64,000 nt of DNA from Flavobacterium antarcticum DSM 19726 (GTDB lineage Bacteria > Bacteroidota > Bacteroidia > Flavobacteriales > Flavobacteriaceae), in assembly GCF_000419685.1 (NCBI RefSeq), contig NZ_ATTM01000007.1, forward strand, positions 1 to 64,000, in the 5' to 3' direction. Positions 52,538 through 62,271 of this stretch are shown piece by piece. The notes beneath the pieces were generated by a model. The model did not search any database and had not been told where the DNA came from. It was given only the letters and a program-made list of their open reading frames with translations. A program made the position numbers and the translations under genes. The stretch's first letter is position 1; the number at the start of each line of letters is the position of its first letter.

Positions 52538-54976
52538 TTACGAACCACACATTTCACAATCATCTGGAGCGGCACTTTTGGCCATTTCAATCATTGCTTT
52601 GTATTCGTCTGCAGTCATTTCAACTTGTGCTGCAACTACAGGAGCCACTTTCGCTTGCACTTGTGGAATCTCAATTGGTTGTACTTTCTTGTCGTTATTC
52701 AAAGTGAACTGAATAGCATCTACCGCCGATTTTGTTCGCAAATAATACATTCCGGTTTTCAATCCTGATTTCCAAGCATAGAAATGCATGGATGTCAATT
52801 TTGAATAGTTTGCATCTTGCATGAATAAATTCAACGACTGCGATTGGTCAATAAAGTAACCACGATGTCTTGACATATCAATAATGTCTTTCATCGAAAG
52901 TTCCCAAACGGTTTTGTACAATTCCTTCAAATCTTGAGGAATAACGTCAATATTCTGAACCGAACCGTTGTGACGCATGATTTCTTGTTTCAAATTATCA
53001 TTCCACAAACCTAAATCCACTAAATCGTGTAATAAGTGTTTGTTTACCACAATAAATTCGCCTGAAAGTACTCGTCTTGTGTAAATATTAGAAGTGTAAG
53101 GTTCAAAAGCTTCGTTGTTTCCAAGAATTTGTGAAGTTGAAGCCGTTGGCATTGGCGCTACTAAAAGTGAATTTCTCACACCATGTTCCATTACTTCTTT
53201 TCTCAACGAACTCCAGTCCCAACGTCCTGATAAATCTTCGTCTTTCAATCCCCAAAGGTTGTATTGAAATTCTCCTTGTGAAATTGGCGAACCTTTAAAA
53301 GTAGAATACGGTCCTTCTTCTTTTGCCATTTCCATTGAAGCAGTTACTGCCGCAAAGTATAATGTTTCAAAAATTTCTTCGTTTAATTTCTTCGCTTCGT
53401 CACTTGTAAAAGGCAAACGCAACAAGATAAAAGCATCTGCTAAACCTTGCACACCTAATCCTACCGGACGGTGACGCATGTTAGAGTTCTCTGCTTCTTT
53501 TACTGGATAGTAATTTCTATCAATAACTTTATTCAAGTTACGCGTTACTCTTTTGGTTACGTCATGCAATAATTGGTGGTCAAACTTTCCGTTTTCCACA
53601 AACATTGGTAACGAAATCGAAGCCAAGTTACAAACAGCAACCTCATCAGCAGAAGTATATTCCATAATTTCAGTACACAAATTCGAGGAACGAATGGTAC
53701 CTAAATTCTTCTGATTCGATTTACGGTTGGCGGCATCTTTATACAACATATAAGGCGTTCCCGTTTCAATTTGCGATTCTAGGATTTTCTCCCAAAGTTC
53801 ACGCGCCTTGATTGTTTTTCTACCTTTTTTACGTTCTTCATAATCAACGTACATTTTCTCGAATTCTTCGCCATAAACGTCGTATAAACCTGGACATTCA
53901 TTTGGACACATCAACGTCCAATAACTGTCTTCTTCTACTCGTTTCATGAACAAATCTGAAGTCCACATTGCGAAAAATAAATCTCTCGCACGCATTTCTT
54001 CTTTACCTGTATTTTTCTTTAAATCCAAGAAGTCAAAGATATCTGCATGCCAAGTTTCGATGTAAATCGCAAAACTTCCCTTACGTTTTCCACCACCTTG
54101 GTCTACATAACGAGCTGTATCGTTAAAAACACGTAGCATCGGAACAATTCCGTTTGAAGTTCCGTTAGTTCCACGAATGTACGATCCCGTTGCACGAACG
54201 TTGTGAATAGACAAACCAACACCTCCCGCAGATTGCGAAATTTTAGCTGTTTGCTTCAACGTATCGTAAATTCCATCAATACTGTCGTCTTGCATTGCCA
54301 AAAGGAAACAAGAAGACATTTGAGGTTTTGGAGTTCCCGCATTAAACAACGTTGGCGTTGCATGCGTGAAGAATTTTTTCGACATCAAGTCGTACGTTTC
54401 TAATACAGAATCCAAATCATCTAAGTGAATCCCTACCGAAACACGCATCAACATATGTTGAGGACGTTCTACAATTTTGCCGTTTATCTTTAGTAAATAC
54501 GAACGTTCCAGTGTTTTAAAACCGAAGTAATCGTAGTTAAAATCTCTGTTGTAAATAATATGCGAATCTAAAAATTCCGCATTATCCATAATCACTTTGT
54601 GCACTTCTTCAGACAACAATGGTGCCTCTTGATTGGTCCTAGGATTGATGTAATGAAACATTTCATTCATCGTTTCCGAAAAGGATTTAGTGGTGTTTTT
54701 GTGCAAATTAGAAATCGCAATTCTTGCTGCTAATTGTGCATAATCTGGATGAGCAATCGTCATCGAAGCCGCAGTTTCTGCCGCTAAATTGTCCAATTCC
54801 GAAGTCGTAACCCCGTCGTAAAGCCCTTCAATAACACGCATGGCTACTTTTACGGCATCTACTAAATCATTTAAACCATAGCATAGTTTTTTAATTCTAT
54901 CCGTGATTTTGTCAAACATAACCGGCTCTTTTCGCCCGTCTCTTTTTACTACGTACATAGTTTTTTTGTTTTTCAA
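52538..54976 (-). CDS. nrdA: class Ia ribonucleotide reductase alpha subunit
   Basis: 812 aa. The N-terminal ATP-cone (~1-95, [20 protein letters not shown]) indicates allosteric activity control. Catalytic motifs: [20 protein letters not shown] (first redox Cys), [37 protein letters not shown] (active-site Cys and Asn-x-Cys-x-Glu region, second redox Cys) and [19 protein letters not shown]-terminal DDCEMCGS carries the shuttle Cys pair. It reduces ribonucleotides to deoxyribonucleotides with NrdB. NrdB lies upstream on the same strand, separated by 316 bases of repeat-rich spacer. Confidence 0.96.
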   Translation of the reverse strand: MKNKKTMYVVKRDGRKEPVMFDKITDRIKKLCYGLNDLVDAVKVAMRVIEGLYDGVTTSELDNLAAETAASMTIAHPDYAQLAARIAISNLHKNTTKSFSETMNEMFHYINPRTNQEAPLLSEEVHKVIMDNAEFLDSHIIYNRDFNYDYFGFKTLERSYLLKINGKIVERPQHMLMRVSVGIHLDDLDSVLETYDLMSKKFFTHATPTLFNAGTPKPQMSSCFLLAMQDDSIDGIYDTLKQTAKISQSAGGVGLSIHNVRATGSYIRGTNGTSNGIVPMLRVFNDTARYVDQGGGKRKGSFAIYIETWHADIFDFLDLKKNTGKEEMRARDLFFAMWTSDLFMKRVEEDSYWTLMCPNECPGLYDVYGEEFEKMYVDYEERKKGRKTIKARELWEKILESQIETGTPYMLYKDAANRKSNQKNLGTIRSSNLCTEIMEYTSADEVAVCNLASISLPMFVENGKFDHQLLHDVTKRVTRNLNKVIDRNYYPVKEAENSNMRHRPVGLGVQGLADAFILLRLPFTSDEAKKLNEEIFETLYFAAVTASMEMAKEEGPYSTFKGSPISQGEFQYNLWGLKDEDLSGRWDWSSLRKEVMEHGVRNSLLVAPMPTASTSQILGNNEAFEPYTSNIYTRRVLSGEFIVVNKHLLHDLVDLGLWNDNLKQEIMRHNGSVQNIDVIPQDLKELYKTVWELSMKDIIDMSRHRGYFIDQSQSLNLFMQDANYSKLTSMHFYAWKSGLKTGMYYLRTKSAVDAIQFTLNNDKKVQPIEIPQVQAKVAPVVAAQVEMTADEYKAMIEMAKSAAPDDCEMCGS

Positions 54977-55070
54977 ATTAGAAAATCCCTTTCCTAATTT
55001 GGGTTATTTGTAATCATTGTTTTGCCACTAAGGCACAAAGTCGCAAAGTTTTTTTGGACTTATTTTTTGA

Positions 55071-55147
55071 AGCTATTTCCAGCTATCCGCTTCCATCTTT
55101 GTATTTATAAAGAAAAAACACAAAGGATTTCACTGCTATCTGGGTTA
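55071..55147. repeat. dispersed hairpin repeat, copy 2 (between nrdB and nrdA)
   Basis: AGCTATTTCCAGCTATCCGC, stem ATCTTTGTATTT / AAAAACACAAAGGAT, then TCACTGCTATCTGGGTTA. Compare copy 1 at 31145: stem arms changed on both sides so pairing is kept (TTTTGTTTTTT/AAAAAACAAAA versus TTTGTATTT/AAAACACAAA). Same plus orientation. Confidence 0.8.
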
Positions 55148-55195
55148 ATCTAATTTTATGGCTTTGGCTTTTTTAGAATCTAACGTAATTTCAAT

Positions 55196-55245
55196 TTTTA
55201 AAATCCGCGTAAATCAGTTAAATCCGCATCATCTGCGTTCAATTT
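55196..55245. repeat. degenerate CACAGATT/ATCCGCG-type intergenic repeat
   Basis: AAATCCGCGTAAATCAG, then TTAAATCCGCATCATCTGCG; tandem words of the same vocabulary. A related AAAATCCGCGTCAAA runs into the end of nrdB (55296-55309). Confidence 0.45.
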
Positions 55246-55292
55246 ACAATCACGCTCAGACATACAACTTACAACCTAGAACCTACAACTTC

Positions 55293-56285
55293 TTAAAAAT
55301 CCGCGTCAAAACTAATTTTCTGTGCATCAGATGTTCCAGTTCCGCTGTTCATTACTCCAGCTTTCTGATATTCCGCTACTTTTTTCTCAAAGAAGTTTGT
55401 TTTCCCCTGTAAAGAAATCATGTCCATAAAGTCGAATGGATTTGGCGTGTTGTATTCACGGTCACAACCTAATTCAACTAAAAGTCTATCCGTTACAAAC
55501 TCTAAATATTGCGTCATCAAATTAGCATTCATACCAATCAAACTTACAGGAAGCGATTCAGTAATAAATTCTCTTTCGATGTTTAAAGCATCAATAATAA
55601 TCGTTCTAATTCTATCTTTTGGAACTTTGTTAATCAAATGATGTTGGTGCAAATGCACTGCAAAATCACAGTGCACACCTTCGTCGCGCGAAATCAATTC
55701 GTTTGAGAACGTCAATCCTGGCATCAATCCACGTTTCTTCAACCAGAAAATGGAGCAGAACGCACCTGAGAAGAAAATCCCTTCTACGGCTGCAAAAGCA
55801 ATCAATCGTTCAGCAAAAGAATCCGAATCAATCCATTGAATAGCCCAATCTGCTTTCTTCTTGATTGCAGGAAAAACTTCTAATGCATTAAATAAATCTG
55901 CTTTCTCAGCTTCGTCTTTCACGTAAGTATCAATCAACAACGAATAGGTTTCGCTGTGAATGTTTTCCATCATGATTTGGAAACCATAAAAGAATTTAGC
56001 TTCCGCATATTGCACTTCGTTTACGAAGTTTTCAGCAAGGTTTTCGTTTACAATTCCGTCTGAAGCTGCAAAAAATGCTAAAATGTGTTTGATGAAATAT
56101 CTTTCGTCGTTATTCAACTTATTATTCCAGTCGTTTAAATCTTGCGATAAATCAATTTCTTCTGCCGTCCAGAAACTCGCCTCCATTTTCTTATACCATT
56201 CCCAAATATCATGGTGTTTGATAGGGAAAATGACAAATCGATTTTTATTTTCTTGCAAAATTGGTTCTACTACTGACATATCCAA
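55293..56285 (-). CDS. nrdB: class Ia ribonucleotide reductase beta subunit
   Basis: 330 aa. Ferritin-like di-iron radical protein: [16 protein letters not shown] (first Asp), [20 protein letters not shown] (Glu-x-x), [20 protein letters not shown] (Glu and His), [20 protein letters not shown], and [20 protein letters not shown] (Glu and His). The tail ends [14 protein letters not shown], the NrdA-binding C-terminus. It supplies the tyrosyl radical for NrdA. A palindrome (56310-56331) and a perfect DnaA box (56373-56381) sit upstream. Confidence 0.96.
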   Translation of the reverse strand: MDMSVVEPILQENKNRFVIFPIKHHDIWEWYKKMEASFWTAEEIDLSQDLNDWNNKLNNDERYFIKHILAFFAASDGIVNENLAENFVNEVQYAEAKFFYGFQIMMENIHSETYSLLIDTYVKDEAEKADLFNALEVFPAIKKKADWAIQWIDSDSFAERLIAFAAVEGIFFSGAFCSIFWLKKRGLMPGLTFSNELISRDEGVHCDFAVHLHQHHLINKVPKDRIRTIIIDALNIEREFITESLPVSLIGMNANLMTQYLEFVTDRLLVELGCDREYNTPNPFDFMDMISLQGKTNFFEKKVAEYQKAGVMNSGTGTSDAQKISFDADF

Positions 56286-56309
56286 CTGACTTTTATAAGG
56301 TTAAAAAAT

Positions 56310-56331
56310 AACACCGTTTGCGATTGGTGTT
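56310..56331. promoter_or_regulatory. palindrome AACACC-N10-GGTGTT upstream of nrdB
   Basis: A perfect 6-bp inverted repeat with a 10-base spacer, 24 bases from the nrdB start codon. It may be an operator or a leader hairpin; it does not match the NrdR box that I know. Confidence 0.4.
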
Positions 56332-56372
56332 CTACAAAGATTGCGATTTATTCGGGGAATAAAAAGCCAAAC

Positions 56373-56381
56373 TTATCCACA
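56373..56381 (+). promoter_or_regulatory. perfect DnaA box upstream of nrdB
   Basis: TTATCCACA, the high-affinity DnaA consensus, 88 bases from the nrdB start codon. In E. coli DnaA boxes control nrdAB. A single 9-mer can occur by chance in AT-rich DNA. Confidence 0.4.
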
Positions 56382-56535
56382 ATTTCTGATAGTTTTAAAC
56401 AATGCAGGAACGACAAGGCTTAACGGGTTTTTAATTTTTAAACAATTGAATAGCAATATGTTAAAAACAAACTCAGCAAAGCAGTCGTCTTAAAATATAA
56501 GACAATTTAAGGTAATAAAAAAGTTAAAAATAAAT

Positions 56536-57117
56536 TTATTTTGGAGATTTCTCTTTCTTTAAATCAGCAGCTACCTTTTCTAATTCAGCGTACCAATCTT
56601 CGCCAAATTTCCGAATCAAAGCTTCCTTAACGAATTTGTAAACCGGAACTACTAGTTCAGCTCCTAAACTACAAGCTGGATCACAAATATCCCACTTGTC
56701 GTAATTTACAGCGGCAAATTCTGAAAAATCTTTCACCCGAATTGGGTATAAATGACAGGAAACCGGTTTTTTCCAGTCTACTTCTCCCTGATTGTAAGCT
56801 TGCTCAATTCCACAAAGCGCGGTTTTGCCGTCAAAAATAACGTAAGCACAATCTTTACCGTCAATCAACGGCGTTTCTAAAGTTCCATCCGTACCCACAA
56901 CCCAAGTTCCTTGCGCTTCAATTGCAGCAATTCCCTCCTTGCGTAAAAAAGGTTTTACTTTTGGATAAATCGATTCCATGATTTTTGTTTCCTCTTCGGT
57001 CAAAGGAGCTCCCGCATCGCCATCGACACAACAAGCACCTTTACACGCTGAAAGGTTGCACACAAAATCTTTCTCTAAAATGTCTTCCGACACGATGGTT
57101 TTTCCTAGTTGAAACAT
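56536..57117 (-). CDS. DUF3109 family cysteine-rich protein
   Basis: 193 aa from [20 protein letters not shown]; an upstream ATG would add 13 residues not typical of the family. Conserved cysteines: [19 protein letters not shown] (~residues 19-37), [22 protein letters not shown] and [10 protein letters not shown], arranged like the YkgJ-type metal/Fe-S cluster proteins. The function is not known; probably cytoplasmic and metal-binding. It is transcribed away from marC. Confidence 0.85.
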   Translation of the reverse strand: MFQLGKTIVSEDILEKDFVCNLSACKGACCVDGDAGAPLTEEETKIMESIYPKVKPFLRKEGIAAIEAQGTWVVGTDGTLETPLIDGKDCAYVIFDGKTALCGIEQAYNQGEVDWKKPVSCHLYPIRVKDFSEFAAVNYDKWDICDPACSLGAELVVPVYKFVKEALIRKFGEDWYAELEKVAADLKKEKSPK

Positions 57118-57315
57118 TTGGCAAAGATACACTTTGGATTTAAGATTGAAAGACAAAAAGATTGAAAGATTGAAAGAGGGAAGGACGAACTTTTAAGCAA
57201 CATATAACCACAGCTAAATTACGAATAGAATTTGGCTTCTAAAAAAATTCGCAAATCACTGATTTTCAGCACTAAAAATTAACGCAAAATTAGCGTTCAA
57301 CAGAAATATTTAAAA

Positions 57316-57323
57316 TACTTTTG
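57316..57323 (+). promoter_or_regulatory. -7 promoter element for marC (TACTTTTG)
   Basis: TACTTTTG followed by CACCC, 21 bases before the marC ATG; TTC at 57296-57298 sits near the expected -33 position. Confidence 0.55.
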
Positions 57324-57344
57324 CACCCACAAAAATGAGCTGTT

Positions 57345-57920
57345 ATGAATTTAGATTTTAGAGAGATTATCACTGTTGCAATGGTCCTTTTCGCCGTAAT
57401 TGATATCATCGGAAGTATTCCTATTATTATAGATTTGCGCACTAAATTTGGACATGTAGAATCTGGAAAAGCGTCTATTGTTGCCGGAGCTATTATGATT
57501 ACATTTCTATTTGTGGGAGAACAAATTTTGAGTCTTATAGGAATTGACGTCAATTCATTTGCCGTTGCCGGTGCTTTTGTACTGTTTTTCTTAGCATTAG
57601 AAATGATTCTAGGAATTAGACTCTACAAAGACGAAGAAGCCAATTCAGCTTCTATTGTACCACTCGCTTTTCCATTAATTGCAGGTGCAGGAACAATGAC
57701 AACACTGCTTTCTTTGCGAGCTCAATACCAAGCTATTAATATTATCATTGCAATTGTTCTTAATATTATTTTGGTATATTTAGTACTAAAAGCATCTAAA
57801 AAGATTGAGAAGAAATTAGGTGCCAATGGCCTGAGTGTGATCCGAAAAATATTTGGTGTAATTTTACTTGCCATCGCTGTTAAATTATTTGCAAGTAATG
57901 TTAAAGCCTTGTTTATATAG
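57345..57920 (+). CDS. MarC family integral membrane protein
   Basis: 191 aa with six predicted membrane segments. The family words VLFAVIDIIGSIPIIIDL, FAVAGAFVLFFLALEMILGI and VPLAFPLIAGAGTMTTLLSL are all present. MarC proteins are inner-membrane proteins once linked to multiple antibiotic resistance, now of unknown function. A small membrane protein gene follows by 39 bases, then a flavoprotein gene. Confidence 0.9.
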   Translation: MNLDFREIITVAMVLFAVIDIIGSIPIIIDLRTKFGHVESGKASIVAGAIMITFLFVGEQILSLIGIDVNSFAVAGAFVLFFLALEMILGIRLYKDEEANSASIVPLAFPLIAGAGTMTTLLSLRAQYQAINIIIAIVLNIILVYLVLKASKKIEKKLGANGLSVIRKIFGVILLAIAVKLFASNVKALFI

Positions 57921-57959
57921 GTTTATTTTTTTTACTTTCACACCCGTAAACTACTTCAC

Positions 57960-58157
57960 ATGAAAATTTTTACTACTATATTAATTGTTTGTGCCTTCGC
58001 TTTAATTATTTTTAATATTACTTTACTTGATTTTAATAATATTTTTAAAGGCGATAGTCTTGTAGGATTAATCGGAATTACAGCTTCTATTTGTGCAGTT
58101 TTGATTTTGCTAATCTTCAGAATGTCAAAAGCAATTCAAGACAAAACTCAAAACTAA
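57960..58157 (+). CDS. small two-helix membrane protein
   Basis: 65 aa. Two hydrophobic segments (MKIFTTILIVCAFALIIFNI and SLVGLIGITASICAVLILLI) with a polar tail ending MSKAIQDKTQN. Not recognised by function; short membrane proteins of this form are common near marC in flavobacteria from memory. It is 6 bases from the next gene, so it is probably cotranscribed. Confidence 0.6.
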   Translation: MKIFTTILIVCAFALIIFNITLLDFNNIFKGDSLVGLIGITASICAVLILLIFRMSKAIQDKTQN

Positions 58158-58163
58158 AATTCC

Positions 58164-58769
58164 ATGTTTGATGTTCTAATTATTGGAGGTGGCGTTTCCG
58201 GTATTTCGTGTGCTTTAATATTAGGTTCCGCGAAAAAGAAGCCTTTTGTTGCAGATAAAAAAATTGGCATCTTCACGCATCAGAAATCATCTAATCTCCA
58301 AGAAGCTTTATTCAATAACGCTTACGGAATTCCTGCAGGAACTTTAGGGTCGGATTTATTACCACAAAGCACCCAACAATTACAAGATCAATATCCGCAT
58401 ATTTCTCAAATTGAAAATGAAAAAGTTATTCGGATTGAAGGCTTCGCTGGTAATTTTACGGTTGTAACCAATAAAAATTCCTATTTGACCAAAGCCATCG
58501 TTGTCGCTGTTAATTCTTCTCAAACTTTTGCCATCGAAGGATTAATGCATTACGTTATTCCACATAAAAAATCGATTCCGGAGAAAAACAGATTTCAATT
58601 AGAAAACACCGATCACTTGGTTGCCGAAGGAATTTATGTTGCAGGAACATTAGCGGGATGGAGAAGCCAACTTGCCATTGCAGCGGGAAGTGGCGCTTCT
58701 GTGGCAACGGATATCCTCACACTTTGGAATGATGGAAATCAAACACACGCTCATGATAGCATTCGCTAA
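58164..58769 (+). CDS. short FAD-dependent oxidoreductase-like protein
   Basis: 201 aa. N-terminal Rossmann FAD motif MFDVLIIGGGVSGISCALIL and a C-terminal GIYVAGTLAGWRSQLAIAAG resembling the second FAD-binding segment of thioredoxin-reductase-like proteins. It is about 100 residues shorter than TrxB and lacks both the NAD(P) domain and a CxxC. The preserved ends suggest an internal deletion or a specialised single-domain flavoprotein. Start 6 bases after the small membrane gene implies one operon with marC. Confidence 0.7.
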   Translation: MFDVLIIGGGVSGISCALILGSAKKKPFVADKKIGIFTHQKSSNLQEALFNNAYGIPAGTLGSDLLPQSTQQLQDQYPHISQIENEKVIRIEGFAGNFTVVTNKNSYLTKAIVVAVNSSQTFAIEGLMHYVIPHKKSIPEKNRFQLENTDHLVAEGIYVAGTLAGWRSQLAIAAGSGASVATDILTLWNDGNQTHAHDSIR

Positions 58770-58881
58770 GTTGTAGTTTTACAAAACGGTTTCAAATTAC
58801 AAAATCATTTTACTTTAGCAAAAGTTCCTTTCCTAAAGAGATTCGATTCAAAATTTTCATTAGATAAGGATCTAAAATCAT

Positions 58882-60471
58882 TTACTTTTCTTCTTTCAAA
58901 ACCTCCTTAACCATCGCATCGTAAGGCAAAAGTACTTCAAAGTAGTATTTTGAACCGTACAATTGTTGCGCAAATTCTGCTGCAATGTAACGTTGAATAA
59001 GTTGTTTATTCTGGTTAAATTTTTCAGACAATCCTAAATCGCCAAAATCGCTTTGAGAAAAATGTTTTTTGAATGCATTGAAATTGGTTTCAGAATATAA
59101 ATTTTTTGCGGTAAATTCTTTAAAAGTCATACCGCTGTACTGTTTTCTGTTTTTATCCAATTGTTCAAAAACAAAATTCCCCACATAAGGTGACTGCATA
59201 AAATAAGCAATACCTTCGTCGCCATGTTCTACCTGCAAGGGTATAAATACATCAGGAACAATTCCACCACCGCCGTAAACAATTTTGCCTTTTGGCGTTT
59301 TAAACTGAATCGTATCCGCGATTTTAATGCTGTCTTTTGAATACAATTCGCCGTTTTCAAAGCGATGTCCAAATTCTTTATTGTAATCTTCACTTCCATT
59401 TTTATACGACTTTTGAATGGAGCGACCCGTTGGCGTATAATACCGAGCAATCGTCAAGCGAACTGCAGAACCATCGCCAAAATTCATCTCTCGTTGCACC
59501 AAGCCTTTTCCAAAAGAACGACGTCCCATAATAATTCCACGGTCGTTGTCTTGAATCGCACCGGCTAAAATTTCACTCGCAGAAGCTGAATTCTCATTAA
59601 TCAACACAATTAATTTCCCTTTTTCAAAATCACCTTTGGCAGTTGCAAATGTTTTATCAACACGGCCTTTTCTGTTTTTAGTGAAGACAATTAGTTCGCC
59701 TTTGGGCAAAAATTCGTCGGCAATTTCAACTGCTTTTTCTAAATAGCCACCACCATTGTTGCGTAAATCCACGATGATCGTTTGTGCATTTTGCTTTTTC
59801 AACAATTGCAATTCCTTGTGAAATTCGTCGTACGTGGTTTCAGAAAAACGGTTGATTTTTATGTATCCCACTTTTTTGTCGACCATTAAACCAACGTCAA
59901 CACTTTTTATAGGCACGACATCGCGAGTCACGGTAACATTAAGTTTTTTATTTGAAATTTTCCTAAAAATTGTCAATTCTACTTCCGATCCAATATCTCC
60001 TTTTAGTTTTGCAAACAAACTGTCTGTTGGTAATTTTCGGCCGAATAATTTGGTTTTATCGGCAAATAAAATCTTATCACCTGACTTTAATCCGGCTCGT
60101 TCCGAAGGACCATTTTCAACAACATTCACAACCGACAAGGTGTCTTTGTGCATGTAAAAATTAATTCCTATTCCTACGAAATCGCCTTTCATACTTTGCG
60201 TTACGCCTTCTAACTCCTCTTTTGCAATGTAAACAGAATGGGGATCAAGTTGTTCTAAAATATCATTAACCGCTAAATCCACGATCGAATCCGTATTGAC
60301 AGCATCAACATATTCTGTGTCGATTAAGTTGATCAGTTGGTTCAGTTTGTTCGTTGGATTTTTAGCTGATGAAAAATTGGTAACAGGAAAATTTAGCATT
60401 GTTCCAAGTACAACACCAAAAGCCAAAGCGGCAAATAAATAAATAGGAACGTATTTTTGTTGTTTTTTCAT
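58882..60471 (-). CDS. S41 family C-terminal processing peptidase
   Basis: 529 aa. N-terminal anchor YVPIYLFAALAFGVVLGTML (~7-26). PDZ domain (~90-165: VGIGINFYMHKDTLSVVNVV, ERAGLKSGDKILF). Peptidase core: VDLRNNGGGYLEKAVEIADE, NENSASASEILAGAIQDNDR (catalytic Ser) and GRRSFGKGLVQREM (catalytic Lys). Cleaves or degrades exported proteins from their C-termini in the periplasm. The ~130-residue C-terminal extension is usual for this subfamily. It begins 6 bases after the dCMP deaminase stop, so the two are cotranscribed. Confidence 0.92.
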   Translation of the reverse strand: MKKQQKYVPIYLFAALAFGVVLGTMLNFPVTNFSSAKNPTNKLNQLINLIDTEYVDAVNTDSIVDLAVNDILEQLDPHSVYIAKEELEGVTQSMKGDFVGIGINFYMHKDTLSVVNVVENGPSERAGLKSGDKILFADKTKLFGRKLPTDSLFAKLKGDIGSEVELTIFRKISNKKLNVTVTRDVVPIKSVDVGLMVDKKVGYIKINRFSETTYDEFHKELQLLKKQNAQTIIVDLRNNGGGYLEKAVEIADEFLPKGELIVFTKNRKGRVDKTFATAKGDFEKGKLIVLINENSASASEILAGAIQDNDRGIIMGRRSFGKGLVQREMNFGDGSAVRLTIARYYTPTGRSIQKSYKNGSEDYNKEFGHRFENGELYSKDSIKIADTIQFKTPKGKIVYGGGGIVPDVFIPLQVEHGDEGIAYFMQSPYVGNFVFEQLDKNRKQYSGMTFKEFTAKNLYSETNFNAFKKHFSQSDFGDLGLSEKFNQNKQLIQRYIAAEFAQQLYGSKYYFEVLLPYDAMVKEVLKEEK

Positions 60472-60477
60472 TTGGAT

Positions 60478-60912
60478 TTAATCCTCTAATTCGGGAATGT
60501 GAATCACTTCTACTCCGGCTTTGGCCAAAAATGCTAACCCTGAATCGTCGCGGTATCCTTTTAAATAAACAACGCGTTTGATTCCGGATTGATGAATTAA
60601 TTTGCTGCAATCTTTACAGGGCGAAAGTGTAATGTATAAAGTAGCACCTTGACAAGACTGTGTGGAACCGGCCACTTTTAAAATTGCATTTGCTTCTGCA
60701 TGCAAAACGTCCCATCGAGTGACGCCATTTTCATCTTCACAACAATTGTCAAATCCAGATGGCGTTCCGTTGTAACCGTCCGAAATGATCATTCGGTCTT
60801 TTACAATTATCGCACCCACTTTTCGACGTTCACAATAAGACAGCGAACCCCATTCTTTTGCAATCTTAAGGTAGGCTTTATCGTAACGCGTTAATTTCTC
60901 GGGATTCATCAA
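60478..60912 (-). CDS. deoxycytidylate (dCMP) deaminase
   Basis: 144 aa, ComEB-type. Starts MMNPEKLTRYDKAYLKIAKE; zinc motifs DVLHAEANAILKV (His, Glu) and LSPCKDCSKLI (Cys pair), with the nucleotide site ISDGYNGTPSGFDNC. It converts dCMP to dUMP, feeding thymidylate synthesis. Sits between hupE and the S41 peptidase on the same strand. Confidence 0.93.
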   Translation of the reverse strand: MMNPEKLTRYDKAYLKIAKEWGSLSYCERRKVGAIIVKDRMIISDGYNGTPSGFDNCCEDENGVTRWDVLHAEANAILKVAGSTQSCQGATLYITLSPCKDCSKLIHQSGIKRVVYLKGYRDDSGLAFLAKAGVEVIHIPELED

Positions 60913-60966
60913 TGGATTTTTAAAGTAAAATAGCTGTAAAAATAAGGAACAAATTTTCTATAATAA

Positions 60967-61560
60967 TTATTTTTTCCAAATTTCACTTTCAATTAACATC
61001 GGTATAATCACACCTATAATAATTGAAGAAGCAATTAAAACCCAATTTCGTTTAGAATTTCTTACAAAAAACTGAATTAAGAATGATAAAATCAGTACTG
61101 TTCCGACCACTGCTAATTGTGCAAATTCAATTCCTAAGGCAAATTCTAATAAAGGCAAAAGCTTGTCACTTGGCGAACCTGCTAAGATGGAATTGAAATA
61201 ATTAGAAAAGCCAAGCCCGTGAATAATCCCAAAAAATAAGGTGATGAAAGCGGGAACGGTTATGGTTGATTTTCCACTTCCTTTTCCGGCATTGAATAAA
61301 TTGTAAACAGCGGTACATAAAATGGTTACTGGAATTAAAAATTCTACTAAATTGACATTAATTTTGACCATTTCAAAAACGGCTAATACTAACGCTAAAG
61401 TATGTCCTAATGTAAAAACCGAAACCAAAGTAAGAATCTTTTTCCAATCTTTAAAATGATACGGAATGACTAATGCGGCTAAAAAAAGAATGTGATCATA
61501 GGCTCTGAGATCTAAAACGTGCTTCCAACCTATTTGCACATACAGCATAAATTCTGACAT
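60967..61560 (-). CDS. HupE/UreJ family membrane protein
   Basis: 197 aa, six to seven hydrophobic helices. HupE signatures: WKHVLDLRAYDHILFLAAL (His-rich N-terminus), SVFTLGHTLALVLAVFEMV and FGIIHGLGFSNYFNSILAGS. The family includes nickel or cobalt permease-like proteins, but here no hydrogenase or urease gene is adjacent, so the substrate is unclear. It is the first gene of the hupE-dCMP deaminase-S41 run (54-base gap to the deaminase). Confidence 0.88.
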   Translation of the reverse strand: MSEFMLYVQIGWKHVLDLRAYDHILFLAALVIPYHFKDWKKILTLVSVFTLGHTLALVLAVFEMVKINVNLVEFLIPVTILCTAVYNLFNAGKGSGKSTITVPAFITLFFGIIHGLGFSNYFNSILAGSPSDKLLPLLEFALGIEFAQLAVVGTVLILSFLIQFFVRNSKRNWVLIASSIIIGVIIPMLIESEIWKK

Positions 61561-61704
61561 AAAAGGAACTATTTAAAATGAAATTTGGGCAATTCAAACT
61601 TACAATTAATTTTTAAACAAGACGAAAAGGTACAGCATAAAAATAAAGAAGTTGCTTTTGTATAAAACTTTCAAAATTGAAGTCTATAAATTTCAAAATA
61701 GATA

Positions 61705-61712
61705 TATATTTG
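61705..61712 (+). promoter_or_regulatory. -7 promoter element for TerB-like gene (TATATTTG)
   Basis: TATATTTG followed by CACAAT, 23 bases before the ATG; a TTG lies at 61677-61679, somewhat farther than usual. Confidence 0.5.
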
Positions 61713-61735
61713 CACAATAAATAAAAACCACCATT

Positions 61736-62167
61736 ATGTCATTTGCAGAATTATTTGATAGCGGATTTAAGAACAGAAATAAGGGTCATTTTGCTTCTAT
61801 TGTTAGAGTTGCAATGGAAAATGGACACTTGAGCGAAGAAGAGCGTTTGTTTTTAGACAAATTAGCTACGGAATTGGAAATTTCACAAGAAGAATATGCT
61901 GAAATTTTAGAAAATCCAATGAAATATCCGGTCAATCCTCCGTATTTGCACATTCACCGTTTAGAGCGTTTGTACGATTTATCGCGAATGGTTTATGCAG
62001 ACCATATTTTAGGACCACGCCAAAAAGAAATTTTAGCACGTTTTGCTTTAGCACTTGGATTTACGCCAGGAAACGTGGACTATATCGTTGACAAATCATT
62101 GTCTTTATTGGTATTAAACGTCGACTTAGATACGTTTTTATTCGAAATGCAAAACATGAATAGATAA
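61736..62167 (+). CDS. TerB-like (TerB family) protein
   Basis: 143 aa, alpha-helical. TerB-type words: FASIVRVAMENGHLSEEERL, FLDKLATELEISQEEYAEIL and VYADHILGPRQKEILARFAL. TerB proteins belong to the tellurite-resistance-associated family; Bacteroidota have stand-alone copies of unclear role, with no other ter gene here. It is followed by a bidirectional terminator shared with fbp. Confidence 0.8.
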   Translation: MSFAELFDSGFKNRNKGHFASIVRVAMENGHLSEEERLFLDKLATELEISQEEYAEILENPMKYPVNPPYLHIHRLERLYDLSRMVYADHILGPRQKEILARFALALGFTPGNVDYIVDKSLSLLVLNVDLDTFLFEMQNMNR

Positions 62168-62187
62168 GAACATCTGTTTTAGATCAT

Positions 62188-62226
62188 AAAAAAACCCATT
62201 TAAAATTAAATTTAAATGGGTTTTTT
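62188..62226. terminator. bidirectional terminator between terB-like gene and fbp
   Basis: AAAAAACCCATTTAAA and TTTAAATGGGTTTTTT form a 16-bp perfect inverted repeat; it has A and T runs on both sides and serves both convergent genes. Confidence 0.9.
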
Positions 62227-62271
62227 GCATCTATTTTCTATGCTCTTTGTACTCTACTTTTTACGCTTTCT

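Larger units (their letters stand above)
54977..55292. other. nrdB-nrdA spacer carrying several repeat types
   Basis: 316 bases between the nrdB stop and the nrdA ATG. It contains GCCACTAAGGCACAAAGTCG (55024-55043), the dispersed hairpin repeat copy 2 and a CACAGATT-like stretch. No gene supported. Confidence 0.7.

Noticed and set aside
56373-56381. DnaA box read as part of a replication origin
   Set aside because: Only one box is seen, there is no DnaA-box cluster or dnaA/dnaN gene nearby, so it is treated as a possible nrd regulatory site.
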